Of a stretch of 64,000 nt of DNA, positions 15,597 through 24,735 are shown one piece after another; the stretch's first letter is position 1, and every line of letters begins with the position of its first letter. The translations under genes were made by a program, and so were the position numbers. Below the pieces are notes generated by a model. It ran no database searches and had not been told where the DNA came from. It worked only from the letters and a program-made list of their open reading frames with translations. Source of the DNA: Micromonospora sp. NBC_00389 (lineage in GTDB: Bacteria; Actinomycetota; Actinomycetes; Mycobacteriales; Micromonosporaceae); NCBI RefSeq assembly GCF_036059255.1, contig NZ_CP107947.1:7750001-7814000 (forward strand), given 5' to 3'.

Positions 15597-17603
15597 TCAC
15601 GGCTTGGGCGGGATGCGGCGGCGAACGTCCTGCGCGGTGGACGGGCCGGGCGACCAGCCGGCCACCCAGGGCAGCTCGTCGGACGGGGTGATGACCCCCT
15701 CCTCCAGGCCCGCGTAGCGGCCGGCGAGGATCCGCTTCGCGGCGGCGGTGTCGACCGAGTCGGTGTTGTCCCAGAGGGCGCTGAACAGCGCGTCCACCCG
15801 GACCCGGGCCTGCCGGCAGAACAGGTCGGCCAGCTCGACGTTCTCCGGTCGGCTGTCCCGCTCGGCGACGGCCCGGACGCAGACCGCCGACATCGCGAAC
15901 AGCTCCGCGCCGATGTCCACCACCCGGCCGAGGAACGCCTGCTTGCGCTCCATCTTTCCCTGCCAGCGGGACATCGCGTAGAACGTCGACCGGGCCAGCT
16001 TGCGCGACGACCGCTCCACCTGCCGCAGGTGCGCGGCCAGCGGCCCGAACTCGGCGTACGCCGACGGGTTCTGCCCCCGGCCGACGGCCAGGGTGGGCAG
16101 CCACTTCGCGTAGAAGGCCCCGGCTCGGGCGCCGGCCCGGGCCTTGCGGCCGAGCCCCGCCTCCGGGTCGATGATGTCGCCGGCCACCGACAGGTGGGCG
16201 TCGACCGCCTCCCGGGCGATCAGCAGATGCATGATCTCGGTGGAGCCCTCGAAGATCCGGTTGATCCGCAGGTCGCGCAGCATCTGCTCGACGGCGGCCG
16301 GGCGTTCGCCGCGGGCGGCCAGCGAGTCGGCCGTCTCGTAGCCGCGCCCACCCCGGATCTGGACCAGCTCGTCGGCGATCTTCCAGGCCATCTCGCTGGC
16401 GTACAGCTTGACCAGCGCCGCCTCGATCCGGATGTCGTTACGGTCGTCGTCGGCGAGCAGGCAGCACAGGTCGAGCATCGTCTCCATGCCGTACGTGGTG
16501 GCGGCGATGAAGGAGAGCTTCTGCGCGACCGCCTCGTGCTCGCCCACCGGCCGACCCCACTGGACCCGGTCGGCAGCCCAGTCCCGGGCCACGTTCAGCG
16601 CCCACTTGCCGGCGCCCACGCACATCGCCGGCAGTGAGAGCCGGCCGGTGTTCAGCGTGGTCAGGGCGATCTTCAGCCCCTTGCCCTCACCGCCGATGAC
16701 GTTCTCGGCCGGCACGAACACGTCGTGGAACCGGGTGAGACTGTTTTCCAGGCCGCGCAGGCCGATGAACTCGTTGCGCCGCTCCACCGTGATGCCCGTG
16801 CTGTCGCCGTCCACCACGAACGCCGTGATGCCACCGCGCCGACCCTCGGCGGCCGGCACCCGGGCCATCACCACCAGCAGGGTGGCCACGATGCCGTTGG
16901 TGGCCCACAGCTTCACCCCGTTGAGCCGGTAACCGGTGCCGTCCTCGGTCGGCTCGGCGATGGTGGCCAGCCGGGCCGGGTCGGAGCCGACGTCCGGCTC
17001 GGTGAGCAGGAACGCGGAGACCTCGCCAGCGGCGAGCCGGGGCAGGAAGCGCTGCTTCTGCTCGGCGGTGCCGAACATCTTCAGCGGCTGCGGCACCCCG
17101 ATCGACTGGTGCGCCGAGAGCAGCGCGCCGATCGCCGGGCTGACCGAGCCGGCCAGCATCAACGCCCGGCAGTAGTGCAGGTTGCTCAGCCCGAGACCGC
17201 CGTACGAGCGGTCGATCTTCATGCCGAACGCACCGAGGTCGGCCAGACCGTGGAACACCGCGTCCGGAATGGACCCGTCCCGCTCGATGGCGGCACCGTC
17301 CACCTCGGACGTCAGGAAGGCGCGGAACCGGCCGAGGAAATCCTCCGCGCGGGCCACATCGGCTGGGTCGGAACGGGGCCACGGATCGATCAGGTCGAGC
17401 CGGAACCGGCCGAGGAACAACTCCTTGCCGAAGCTGGGCCGGTCCCAGACGGACTCCCGGGCGGCCTCGGCGACCTGCCGAGCCTCCTTCTCGGAGACCT
17501 GCCCGGCCTCTGCCGGCAGCGGCGCCGCGCCGCCCTGGGTGCTGGGGGTGGCGCCGGAGTCGGGGCCGTCCGGTGCAGGTCGGCTGTTCTGCGTCGTGGT
17601 CAC
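15597..17603 (-). CDS. Acyl-CoA dehydrogenase, long form
   Basis: FAD enzyme that introduces the alpha-beta double bond into acyl-CoA in beta-oxidation. The 668-residue protein has a disordered amino end (~70 residues), then the acyl-CoA dehydrogenase core: AFLLTEPDVGSDPA (flavin/substrate binding), GYRLNGVKLWATNG, GLRGLENSLTRFHDVFVP, and the carboxy helical domain with RGGRGYE and NRIFEGSTEIMHLLIAREAVD. An additional ~170-residue helical tail follows, as in VLCAD/FadE-like long forms. The GTG at 17603 follows GAGGGGG with 6-base spacing; a longer reading begins at 17657. It is a single gene; its specific chain length cannot be predicted. Confidence 0.9.
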   Translation of the reverse strand: MTTTQNSRPAPDGPDSGATPSTQGGAAPLPAEAGQVSEKEARQVAEAARESVWDRPSFGKELFLGRFRLDLIDPWPRSDPADVARAEDFLGRFRAFLTSEVDGAAIERDGSIPDAVFHGLADLGAFGMKIDRSYGGLGLSNLHYCRALMLAGSVSPAIGALLSAHQSIGVPQPLKMFGTAEQKQRFLPRLAAGEVSAFLLTEPDVGSDPARLATIAEPTEDGTGYRLNGVKLWATNGIVATLLVVMARVPAAEGRRGGITAFVVDGDSTGITVERRNEFIGLRGLENSLTRFHDVFVPAENVIGGEGKGLKIALTTLNTGRLSLPAMCVGAGKWALNVARDWAADRVQWGRPVGEHEAVAQKLSFIAATTYGMETMLDLCCLLADDDRNDIRIEAALVKLYASEMAWKIADELVQIRGGRGYETADSLAARGERPAAVEQMLRDLRINRIFEGSTEIMHLLIAREAVDAHLSVAGDIIDPEAGLGRKARAGARAGAFYAKWLPTLAVGRGQNPSAYAEFGPLAAHLRQVERSSRKLARSTFYAMSRWQGKMERKQAFLGRVVDIGAELFAMSAVCVRAVAERDSRPENVELADLFCRQARVRVDALFSALWDNTDSVDTAAAKRILAGRYAGLEEGVITPSDELPWVAGWSPGPSTAQDVRRRIPPKP

Positions 17604-17723
17604 GGCTGCCCCCTCGAAGCTCGGTGCGGCTGCGTCGACATGCGCGACTACCGTCACGCTACCCCCGGTTGTTACCCAGGGGTAGCGCTCCGTGAAGATC
17701 GAGTTCGGCCTCGCCCGGCGGCG

Positions 17724-18224
17724 TCAGTCGGCCAGAGCCCGCGGGTCGTCGTCGTCATCGTCGATGTCGTCCTCGCCCCAGTTGCGGCGGGCGAACGGCA
17801 GGAGCATCCAGAAGGTGAGGAACCAGAGCCCGGTCAGCGCGCTGAGCACGAAGGCGATCGGCCGGTCCAGCACGAAGTCGGTGATCAGCAGCACCGCGCT
17901 GACCATCGCGATCAGCATGAAGGCGAGGCCGCCGGTGGCCATCCGGTGGGCGAAACGGACCAGCTCCGGCTTGCGGCCCTGCCGGAACAGCGCCCGGTGG
18001 AACGCCACCGGGGAGATGATCATCGCGGTGGCGGCGGCCGCCGCGAGCAGCGCGACGATGTAGACGTCCCGCTGAAACTCGCTGGTCTGGGTGAAGCCGT
18101 TGCTGAACGGCAGGGTGAGCAGGAAGGCGAAGAGGATCTGCACGCCGGTCTGGGCGACCCGCAACTCCTGCAACAGGTCGGCGAAGTTGCGCTGCCAACG
18201 CTGCTTGTCGGTCTCCTTTGACAC
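17724..18224 (-). CDS. DUF6328 family membrane protein
   Basis: A 166-residue protein with four predicted membrane helices: LFAFLLTLPFSNGF, VYIVALLAAAAATAMII, LAFMLIAMVSAVLLIT and FVLSALTGLWFLTFWML. The opening RNFADLLQELRVAQTGVQILFAF is the hallmark I associate with DUF6328. It ends in a strongly acidic tail (EDDIDDDDDDP). The role is unknown. The 126 bases upstream to the SIS gene hold nothing obvious but its promoter. Confidence 0.8.
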   Translation of the reverse strand: MSKETDKQRWQRNFADLLQELRVAQTGVQILFAFLLTLPFSNGFTQTSEFQRDVYIVALLAAAAATAMIISPVAFHRALFRQGRKPELVRFAHRMATGGLAFMLIAMVSAVLLITDFVLDRPIAFVLSALTGLWFLTFWMLLPFARRNWGEDDIDDDDDDPRALAD

Positions 18225-18350
18225 GTGCTACCTCCGGTGCGACGGTACTGCCGGCGATCCTGGCCGCCGGCAGCAACGCCAATGCCCCACCCGGCCGAGC
18301 ACGAAACAGGTTCACGACACCAGTCGGTCACCTGCCCTGCCCGAGCGGGC

Positions 18351-19100
18351 TCAGGAGCCGCGCCGGATCCGGCCCGCGTACCGGGCCTCCAACTCCGCGT
18401 TGTGCGCGTCGCCGTCCGGGATGTTCGCCGACAGGTAGACCGGGGGCCGCTCCCCCGCCGCCAGCAACCGGGCCACCACCTCCACGGTGATCTGCTGGGC
18501 CAGCAGAGCCGCGGTGATCGAGGAGACCGCGCCGACCGCGCCACCGCCGGGCAGCGGCAGCGTCGCGTCGCCGTACGGTGCGCCGTTGTCGAGCACCACG
18601 TCGGCGAGGTCGGCCAGCTTGCGCCCGGACGGGTGCCGGGAGGCCATCCCACCGGAATGTTGTGCGGAGGTGATCGCCACCAGCCCGTGCCCGCGCTGCT
18701 TGACCAACGTGGCGAACTCCACCATCGCGCCGTTGACCCCGGAGTTCGAGGCGAGCACGAAGACGTCGGCGGGCCGCACCGGGGCAAGCTCGTAGAGCCG
18801 GTGCGCCACCGCCGGGTCCCGTTCCAGCAGCGGGCCGAGCCGCTCGGCCGGCTCCCCGCCGAGCAGCACCAGATCACGCAACGCGATCCGGTTGGTCGGC
18901 ACCAGGCCACCGGCCCGGCCGGCGATCTCCATGGCCAGCGCCTCCGAGTGCCCGGTGCCGAACGCGTGCACCACCCCGTCGGCGCGCACCGCGTCGGCGA
19001 TCAGGTCGGCGGCCTGCTCCACCGCCGCCCGCTGGCTGGCGGCCACCCGGCCGATCGTCTCGGTCACCACGGCCAGGTAGTCCTCGGCACTCACGCTCAT
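18351..19100 (-). CDS. SIS-domain sugar isomerase-like protein
   Basis: A 249-residue SIS (sugar isomerase) domain protein, expected to bind a phosphosugar in the cytosol. Motifs: VVHAFGTGHSEALAMEIAGRAGG near residues 42-64 (phosphate loop and catalytic-type His/Ser), VFVLASNSGVNGAMVEFA, and GHGLVAITSAQHS. The length and the GTGHSEALAMEI run match proteins annotated as sugar isomerase domain-containing proteins related to amino-sugar metabolism. The ATG at 19100 overlaps the end of the AAC(3)-like gene by 4 bases, so translation is coupled and the two proteins probably work on one pathway. Confidence 0.85.
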   Translation of the reverse strand: MSVSAEDYLAVVTETIGRVAASQRAAVEQAADLIADAVRADGVVHAFGTGHSEALAMEIAGRAGGLVPTNRIALRDLVLLGGEPAERLGPLLERDPAVAHRLYELAPVRPADVFVLASNSGVNGAMVEFATLVKQRGHGLVAITSAQHSGGMASRHPSGRKLADLADVVLDNGAPYGDATLPLPGGGAVGAVSSITAALLAQQITVEVVARLLAAGERPPVYLSANIPDGDAHNAELEARYAGRIRRGS

Positions 19101-19903
19101 GCATCCTCCATCGTCCGGTTGCGGGCCAGCCAGTGCACCGCGAAGTCGACCGCCGCCCGCTGGCGCATCAACCTGCCGGTCCCGGTGCCGACCGGTCCGA
19201 TGCGGACCGCCCCGGTGGCCTCCAGGTCCCGGCCCAACGCGCCGAAGTCGGTCTCGTCGAGCCGTACGTCCTGCCACCACACCCATTCGCGGCCACCATC
19301 GGCGGTACGCACCGCCCCGCCCAGCCGCTCCCTGGGCGGGGACGGTCGGCGGTACTCGGCGAGGTGCAGTGAGGTGTTCACGTCATGGTCCACGCCGAGC
19401 AGCAACACGTCGGCGTCCAGATCGTGGAGCCGGGCCAGCGGGGAGCCCTCGCCGAGCATGTCGGCCCGGTCGTGCCCGGCCACCACCTGATCGGCGGCCG
19501 GCCCGAGCGCGGCGAACGACACCTGCGGATGCGAGCTGCGCAGTGCGCCCGGCCAGCCACGGACCGTCTCGGCGAGCACACCCATGTACCGGCTCGGGGT
19601 GACCGCCGGGTCGAAGCCCGGCATCTCGGCGCGGATCAGCGGCCACCAGTCCGCCGGCACCGGCGGGTTGCGCCACTGCGCGGGGTCGCTGTTGTCGGGA
19701 GTGTGGGTGGGCACCACGAGGGTGCCGTCCGGGCCGAGGGCGTCGCGCAGGGCGAGCACCACCGCCTGCGGCCCGCCGCAGACGAAGCCCAGCGGGCGCA
19801 GCGCGGCGTGCACCAGCAGCGTTGCGCCGGGGCGTACGCCCAGCAGGCGCAGTTGCGCGGCGAGCGACCGCCGGGTGCCCGGCGTGCCGGCGTCCGTCGT
19901 CAC
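19097..19903 (-). CDS. AAC(3)-family aminoglycoside/amine N-acetyltransferase
   Basis: A 268-residue acetyl-CoA-dependent N-acetyltransferase of the AAC(3)/YokD/FrbF family. Seen: GATLLVHAALRPLGFVCGGPQAVVLAL, then GTLVVPTHT, then FDPAVTPSRYMGVLAETVRGWPGALRS, then SSHPQVSFAALG, with the late LLLGVDHDVNTSLHLAEY motif carrying the catalytic His region. The family covers aminoglycoside resistance enzymes and other amine acetylators. Its 4-base overlap with the SIS-domain gene favours an amino-sugar role over drug resistance, but that is inference. Confidence 0.85.
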   Translation of the reverse strand: MTTDAGTPGTRRSLAAQLRLLGVRPGATLLVHAALRPLGFVCGGPQAVVLALRDALGPDGTLVVPTHTPDNSDPAQWRNPPVPADWWPLIRAEMPGFDPAVTPSRYMGVLAETVRGWPGALRSSHPQVSFAALGPAADQVVAGHDRADMLGEGSPLARLHDLDADVLLLGVDHDVNTSLHLAEYRRPSPPRERLGGAVRTADGGREWVWWQDVRLDETDFGALGRDLEATGAVRIGPVGTGTGRLMRQRAAVDFAVHWLARNRTMEDA

Positions 19904-19931
19904 AGTGGTCCTCCTCGCTGCCCGGCGCGGT

Positions 19932-20762
19932 TCAGGCCGCGCCGGCGACCCGGGCCAGGATCGCCTCGGCCAGCGGGCCCGGCGCGGCGTCCGGAATCCA
20001 GTGACTCACCCCGGGCAGTTGTACGAAGCGGTAATCCCCGGTCACGTTCGCGGCGCACGCCTCCGCGGCGGTCCGGCCGATGGCGATGTCCCGGTCGCTC
20101 CACAGGTACGTGGTGGGCACCGCGACCGGGCCGACGTCGGCCAGGTCGGCGCGCGACATCGCCCGGTACCAGTTCAGGGCGGCGGTGAGCGCTCCCGGCT
20201 CGCGCATCGGGTCCGCGTAGCGGGCCACCCGGGTCGCGTCGCCCACCCCGCCGAGCAGCTTGCGCAGCGCGGTCGCGTTCCACGCCAGCAGCACCTTCTC
20301 CGCCTTTTCCGGCTTGCGGAACAGCGCGATGTACGACGAGCGGGCCTTCTGCTGGCCGTCGTTGGCGAGCGCGTGTGCCATGGCCGCCGGATGGGGCACG
20401 GACACCGCGGTCAGCGTGTGGACCCGCTCGGGGTGCTCGGCGGCCATCGCCCACGCCACGACGGCGCCCCAGTCGTGGCCGACCAGGTGAACGGCGTCCA
20501 GACCGAGAGCGTCGAGCACCGCCACCACGTCGGCGACCAACTCGGGGATCCGGTACTCGGCGACCGCCGCCGGCCGGGCGCCCGGCGAGTAGCCCCGCTG
20601 GTCCAGCGCGTACGTGCGCAGCCCGGCGGCGTGCAGCGCCGGGACGACCTCGTCCCACTCACCGGAGTGCTGGGGGAAGCCGTGCAAAAGCACGACGGGT
20701 GCACCGCCCGATGGGCCACCGGTGCGTACCTCGAACGTGAGACCTCGCGCGTCGACCCGCAT
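19932..20762 (-). CDS. Alpha/beta hydrolase, epoxide hydrolase-like
   Basis: A 276-residue alpha/beta-hydrolase. VVLLHGFPQHSGEWDEV gives the oxyanion HGFP motif, GHDWGAVVAW the nucleophile elbow with Asp as nucleophile, YLWSDRDIAI the probable acid and LPGVSHWIP the catalytic His. An Asp nucleophile with HGFP points to soluble epoxide hydrolases or haloalkane dehalogenases rather than esterases. The start at 20762 is chosen because the fold begins at once; the longer reading to 20834 runs into the leader region. Likely single gene; substrate unknown. Confidence 0.87.
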   Translation of the reverse strand: MRVDARGLTFEVRTGGPSGGAPVVLLHGFPQHSGEWDEVVPALHAAGLRTYALDQRGYSPGARPAAVAEYRIPELVADVVAVLDALGLDAVHLVGHDWGAVVAWAMAAEHPERVHTLTAVSVPHPAAMAHALANDGQQKARSSYIALFRKPEKAEKVLLAWNATALRKLLGGVGDATRVARYADPMREPGALTAALNWYRAMSRADLADVGPVAVPTTYLWSDRDIAIGRTAAEACAANVTGDYRFVQLPGVSHWIPDAAPGPLAEAILARVAGAA

Positions 20763-20873
20763 GATCGTCAGCCTACCCAGCCGGCGTGGTGCGGGCCGGC
20801 CGCCGAGGTGGCGGACGTCCTGCTGGGCCGGCACCCCCGGTCGGTGCTAGCGTCAGCGAGACAACTTCACATC

Positions 20874-20956
<83 letters not shown>

Positions 20957-21048
20957 TCGGTCGACCTCCAGCCGCGCCGCCGTCCGGTGCCAACCGGGCT
21001 GCGGCGTGCGTCTTCTCCTGGTTCGCATTCAGGACTGGGAGCATCCAC

Positions 21049-21639
21049 ATGAACCACACCGACACCAACCGCTGGCGCACCATCGACATCGTGGTCGCCT
21101 CGGTGATCGCGGTCGCCTTCGGCGTCATCTTCTGGGCCTGGGGCCTGGTCTGGAGTGCCACCGAGGGCGCCTTCGCCTTCTTCCCGCCGGCGCAGACCCT
21201 GCTCTACGGGGTCTGGCTGATGCCGGCCGTGCTCGGCGGCCTGGTCATCCGCAAGCCCGGCGCCGCGCTCTACTGCGAGACGGTGGCCGCGGTCCTCTCC
21301 GCGCTGCTCGGCAGCCAGTGGGCCGGCACGGTCATCCCGCAGGGCATCGTGCAGGGAATCGGCGCCGAGTTGGCCTTCGCCGCCTTCCGGTACCGGTCGT
21401 TCCGGCTGCCCACCGCGGTACTGGCCGGCGCGCTGACCGGGCTCAGCGCCGCCCTGTTCGACTTCTTCGTCTGGAACGTCGACTACGCGCTCACCGACTA
21501 CCGCATCCCGTACGCACTGCTCACCATCGTCAGCGCCACGGTGCTCGCCGGCGCCGGCGGTTGGCTGCTCACCCGCGCCCTGGCCAACACCGGCGTCCTC
21601 GACCGCTTCCCGGTAGCCCGCGACCGCCCCGCCATCTGA
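21049..21639 (+). CDS. ykoE: ECF transporter S component for HMP/thiamine
   Basis: Substrate-binding membrane subunit of an energy-coupling-factor vitamin importer. The 196 residues form 5-6 membrane helices, with the family features AVAFGVIFWAWG, the aromatic loop SATEGAFAFFPPAQ, and QGIVQGIGAELAFAAFRYR. YkoE proteins bind hydroxymethylpyrimidine or thiamine. The TPP riboswitch upstream and the YkoD/YkoC genes downstream confirm the role. Confidence 0.93.
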   Translation: MNHTDTNRWRTIDIVVASVIAVAFGVIFWAWGLVWSATEGAFAFFPPAQTLLYGVWLMPAVLGGLVIRKPGAALYCETVAAVLSALLGSQWAGTVIPQGIVQGIGAELAFAAFRYRSFRLPTAVLAGALTGLSAALFDFFVWNVDYALTDYRIPYALLTIVSATVLAGAGGWLLTRALANTGVLDRFPVARDRPAI

Positions 21640-21647
21640 CCATCCGT

Positions 21648-21708
21648 GTCGATCATGAGGTTGACCGGCGGATTGATCTTCGAAACACCCGCCAACCTCA
21701 TGATCGAC
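21648..21708. repeat. 16-bp perfect inverted repeat between ykoE and ykoD
   Basis: GTCGATCATGAGGTTG (21648-21663) and CAACCTCATGATCGAC (21693-21708) are exact reverse complements around a 29-base loop with further partial pairing (GGCGG with CCGCC). It could be an intra-operon stem tuning ykoDC expression, or a dispersed REP-type element; I recall similar GATCATGA-containing intergenic sequences in related genomes, but could not search. Confidence 0.85.
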
Positions 21709-21749
21709 CGGGCAGGGTGGATCGGACGCTGAGTGGGGGTGTGGGTGCG

Positions 21750-23165
21750 GTGAGCGGGGTGCAGTTGCGGGGGTTCGGCTGGCGGCACGCCGGGCGCCTC
21801 GCCTGGGCGGTGCGTGGGGTGGACCTGCGGGTCGAGGTTGGGGAGCGGGTGCTGCTGCTCGGGCCCTCGGGGGCCGGCAAGAGCACCCTGCTCAGCGCAC
21901 TGGCCGGGCTGCTACCCGAGGACTCCGGCGAGCAGGAGGGCACGGTCGAGATCGACGGGCTCGACCCGCGCAAGGGGCGGGAACGGGTCGGCATCGTCTT
22001 CCAGGACCCGGAGACCCAGTTGGTGATGGCCCGATGCGGCGACGACGTCGCGTTCGGGTTGGAGAACCGGGGCGTGCCGGCCGACGAGATCTGGCCCCGG
22101 GTGGACGAGGCCCTGCATCGGGTCGGCTTCCCGTACTCCCGGGACCGGAACACCGCCGCGCTCTCCGGCGGCGAGCAGCAACGCCTCGCCCTGGCCGGCG
22201 CGCTGGCGCTGCGACCCGGCCTGCTCCTGCTCGACGAGCCGACCGCCAACCTCGACCCGGCCGGCGCCGACCTGGTCCGGCGGGCGGTGGCCGGCGCGCT
22301 GGACGCGGACACCACGCTGATCCTGGTGGAGCACCGGGTCACCGAGGCGCTGCCGCTGGTCGACCGGGTCGTCGTCCTGGAGCCCGGCGGCGGGGTCCGC
22401 GCGGACGGCCCGCCGGCGGCGGTCTTCGCCGCGCACGGCGACGCCCTCGCCGCCGAGGGTGTCTGGGTGCCGGGTCACCCCATCGCGCCCCGGCCGGCGA
22501 CCGCCGCCCCCGGCGAGCTGTTGCTCACCGCCGACCGGATCGGCCTGCCGCCCCGGCTGGGCCCCACCGACCTGGCGGTACGCGCCGGCGAGGCGCTCGC
22601 CGTACGCGGGCCCAACGGCGCCGGCAAGTCGACGCTGGCACTGCTGCTCGGCGGGCTGCTCCGGCCGGGCGCCGGCCGGGTCACCGCGTCCGCCGAGCTG
22701 GCCGGGCCGGATCAGCGCACTCCCCCGCACCGGTGGCGGGCACCCGCGCTGGCCCGCCGGATCGGGTCGGTCTTCCAGGATCCGGAGCACCAGTTCGTCA
22801 CCAGCACGGTCTTCGACGAGTTGGCGCTCGGCCCGCGCCGGACCGGCCAACCCGAGGCGGCCGTCAAGGAGACCGTGGCCGGGCTGCTGGACCGGCTGCG
22901 GCTGACCCGGCTCGCCGCTGCCAACCCGTACACCCTCTCCGGTGGCGAGGCGCGGCGGCTGAGCGTGGCGACCGCCCTGGCCACCGCGCCCCGTCTGCTG
23001 ATCTGCGACGAACCCACCTTCGGCCAGGACCGACGCACCTGGCGGGAGTTGGTCGACCTCTTCGCCGACCTGCGCGACGCCGGGCACGGCGTCGTCACGG
23101 TCACCCACGACGCGGACTTCGTCGCCGCGCTCGCCGACCGCACCGTCACCCTGGAGCGATCGTGA
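21750..23165 (+). CDS. ykoD: ECF transporter ATPase, fused double domain
   Basis: Energises vitamin uptake. About 471 residues with two ABC ATPase domains in one chain, replacing the separate EcfA1/A2. First domain: GPSGAGKST, LSGGEQQR, LLLLDEPT, VEHRVTE. Second domain: GPNGAGKST, LSGGEARR, LLICDEPTFGQ, VTHDADF. The second signature LSGGEARR is slightly unusual. The GTG at 21750 is taken as start; GTG at 21741 is also possible, since the ribosome site is weak. It is separated from ykoE by the 16-bp inverted repeat. Confidence 0.92.
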   Translation: MSGVQLRGFGWRHAGRLAWAVRGVDLRVEVGERVLLLGPSGAGKSTLLSALAGLLPEDSGEQEGTVEIDGLDPRKGRERVGIVFQDPETQLVMARCGDDVAFGLENRGVPADEIWPRVDEALHRVGFPYSRDRNTAALSGGEQQRLALAGALALRPGLLLLDEPTANLDPAGADLVRRAVAGALDADTTLILVEHRVTEALPLVDRVVVLEPGGGVRADGPPAAVFAAHGDALAAEGVWVPGHPIAPRPATAAPGELLLTADRIGLPPRLGPTDLAVRAGEALAVRGPNGAGKSTLALLLGGLLRPGAGRVTASAELAGPDQRTPPHRWRAPALARRIGSVFQDPEHQFVTSTVFDELALGPRRTGQPEAAVKETVAGLLDRLRLTRLAAANPYTLSGGEARRLSVATALATAPRLLICDEPTFGQDRRTWRELVDLFADLRDAGHGVVTVTHDADFVAALADRTVTLERS

Positions 23166-23184
23166 CCAGCGGGGACGACAACCG

Positions 23185-23985
23185 ATGATCAGCATCGAGC
23201 CGGTCGCCGCGCCCGGTGCGCCGCTGGCCCGCCGCAACCCGGTGGCGAAGGTGGCCGCCGCACTGCTCTTCTCGTTCATCCTGCTGGCCACCCTGGACCC
23301 GGTGGCCCCGGCGATCGCCATCGCGGTCGAACTCGCCGTGCTGCCGCTGTTCGGCATCCGCTACCGGGTGCTGGCCCGGCGAGCGTGGCCGCTGCTGGTC
23401 AGTGCCGCCGGCATCCTGATCACCCTGGTGCTGTTCGCCGCCGACCGGTCCGGCCGGGTCCTGCTGGACGCGGGACCGGTGCTGGTGACCACCGGAGTGC
23501 TGCTCACCGCGCTCGGCCTGGTGCTGCGGGTGCTCGCGGTGGCCCTGCCCGGCGTGATCGTCTTCGCCACCACCGACCCCACCGACCTGGCCGACGCGCT
23601 GATCCAGAACGCGAAGGCGCCGGCCCGGTTCGCCATCGGGGCGCTGGCCGCGTTCCGGCTGGTGCCGCTGCTCGGTCAGGAGTGGCAGATGATCAGCATG
23701 GCCCGGCGGGCGCGTGGCGTCGACGCCGGGCGCAACCCGGTGGCGAAGCTGCGGCTGTTCACCTCCACGGCGTTCGCGCTGTTGGTCGGTGCGATCCGCC
23801 GGGGCACCCGGCTGGCCGTGGCGATGGACGCGCGCGGCTTCGACGCCGGCACGCCGCGTACCGTGGCCCGCCGTCAGCCCTTCACCCGCGCCGACACCCT
23901 GCTGATCGTCGCCGCAGCGGTGCTGGCCGGCACCGCCCTGACGACCAGCATCCTCCTGGGAACCTTCCGCCCCCTGATCGGCTGA
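23185..23985 (+). CDS. ykoC: ECF transporter T component
   Basis: Membrane coupling subunit (EcfT) of 266 residues. Four or more predicted membrane helices in the first 150 residues, then a cytoplasmic coupling region with the two ARG-type motifs, MARRARGVDAG and AMDARGFDAG, which contact the ATPases. The ATG lies 19 bases after ykoD. It completes the TPP-controlled ykoEDC operon. Confidence 0.92.
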   Translation: MISIEPVAAPGAPLARRNPVAKVAAALLFSFILLATLDPVAPAIAIAVELAVLPLFGIRYRVLARRAWPLLVSAAGILITLVLFAADRSGRVLLDAGPVLVTTGVLLTALGLVLRVLAVALPGVIVFATTDPTDLADALIQNAKAPARFAIGALAAFRLVPLLGQEWQMISMARRARGVDAGRNPVAKLRLFTSTAFALLVGAIRRGTRLAVAMDARGFDAGTPRTVARRQPFTRADTLLIVAAAVLAGTALTTSILLGTFRPLIG

Positions 23986-24039
23986 CCCCACCCCACCCAC
24001 AGCAGAGCTGAGGGCGGGGCGGGGCCGACAAGGGTTGGT

Positions 24040-24444
24040 TCAGCTGCGGCGGAAGGCGTAGCGGCGGGGTTGGCCGGCGCGTTGGCTACGGCCGCCAGCG
24101 GAGCGGGGGCCGCCGCCCTGCGGCGGTCCGGCCGTCGGTGCCGCTGGCCGTTCGGCCGCCGGCAGGTCGACCACCGCCGGCACGTTGACCACCGGCGGCA
24201 CCTCGATCCCTGCCGGCACCTCGGTTGCCGTCGGCACGTCGGCCAGCGGCAACAGGTCGACCGGCCCCGCCGGCGCGGTCGGCAGCGCCGACCCGACCAG
24301 CATGGCCGGTAGGGCCGGCTCGACCGGTGGGAGGTCGGGACGGGTCAGCGGTAGCGGCAGCGAGCCACGGCCGGCCGCCGGGTCGGTGCCGGGCGGCGTC
24401 GGTGCGGGGGTACGGGACTTCTTCGGGTTGCGCCTGGCTGGCAT
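24040..24444 (-). CDS. Low-complexity Pro/Val/Ala-rich protein
   Basis: A 134-residue protein beginning MPARRNPKKSRTPAPTPPG after a good GGAGG site 5 bases upstream. The middle is proline/valine/alanine-rich with repeated VPA/VPP units, and the end is basic (RSQRAGQPRRYAFRRS). No domain or membrane segment is seen; it looks disordered and may bind nucleic acid through its basic ends. The strong ribosome site supports it being a real gene. Nothing further is recognised in the 291 bases up to the next gene. Confidence 0.6.
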   Translation of the reverse strand: MPARRNPKKSRTPAPTPPGTDPAAGRGSLPLPLTRPDLPPVEPALPAMLVGSALPTAPAGPVDLLPLADVPTATEVPAGIEVPPVVNVPAVVDLPAAERPAAPTAGPPQGGGPRSAGGRSQRAGQPRRYAFRRS

Positions 24445-24735
24445 CCGGGCCTCCTTCGGGCCGATCGACACGGCCGGTCCCGCGCTCCGGCGGTCGGTCG
24501 GTTCGGCTGGTGACCGTCGCAGCGTGACGGTCGAACGGGGAAGGGACTGCTCACCGGGGTCGAGCAGGGCCAGCACCGCCGCACGGCGGGTGGGGATGCG
24601 GGACGCCCGGGAGCGCACGGACCGCTGCGCGGGGCGGCGGACCGGCTCGGAGAGTGGGGCGTCAGATGCGCATGCCCAGACGCTATCCCGTTGGCGGGCA
24701 CCGGCGCATCCGGTTTTCCTGGCACGATCGGCACC

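Noticed and set aside
19097..19903. Aminoglycoside-resistance gene
   Set aside because: Family membership alone does not show resistance; the coupled SIS gene favours another role, so it was not called a resistance gene.
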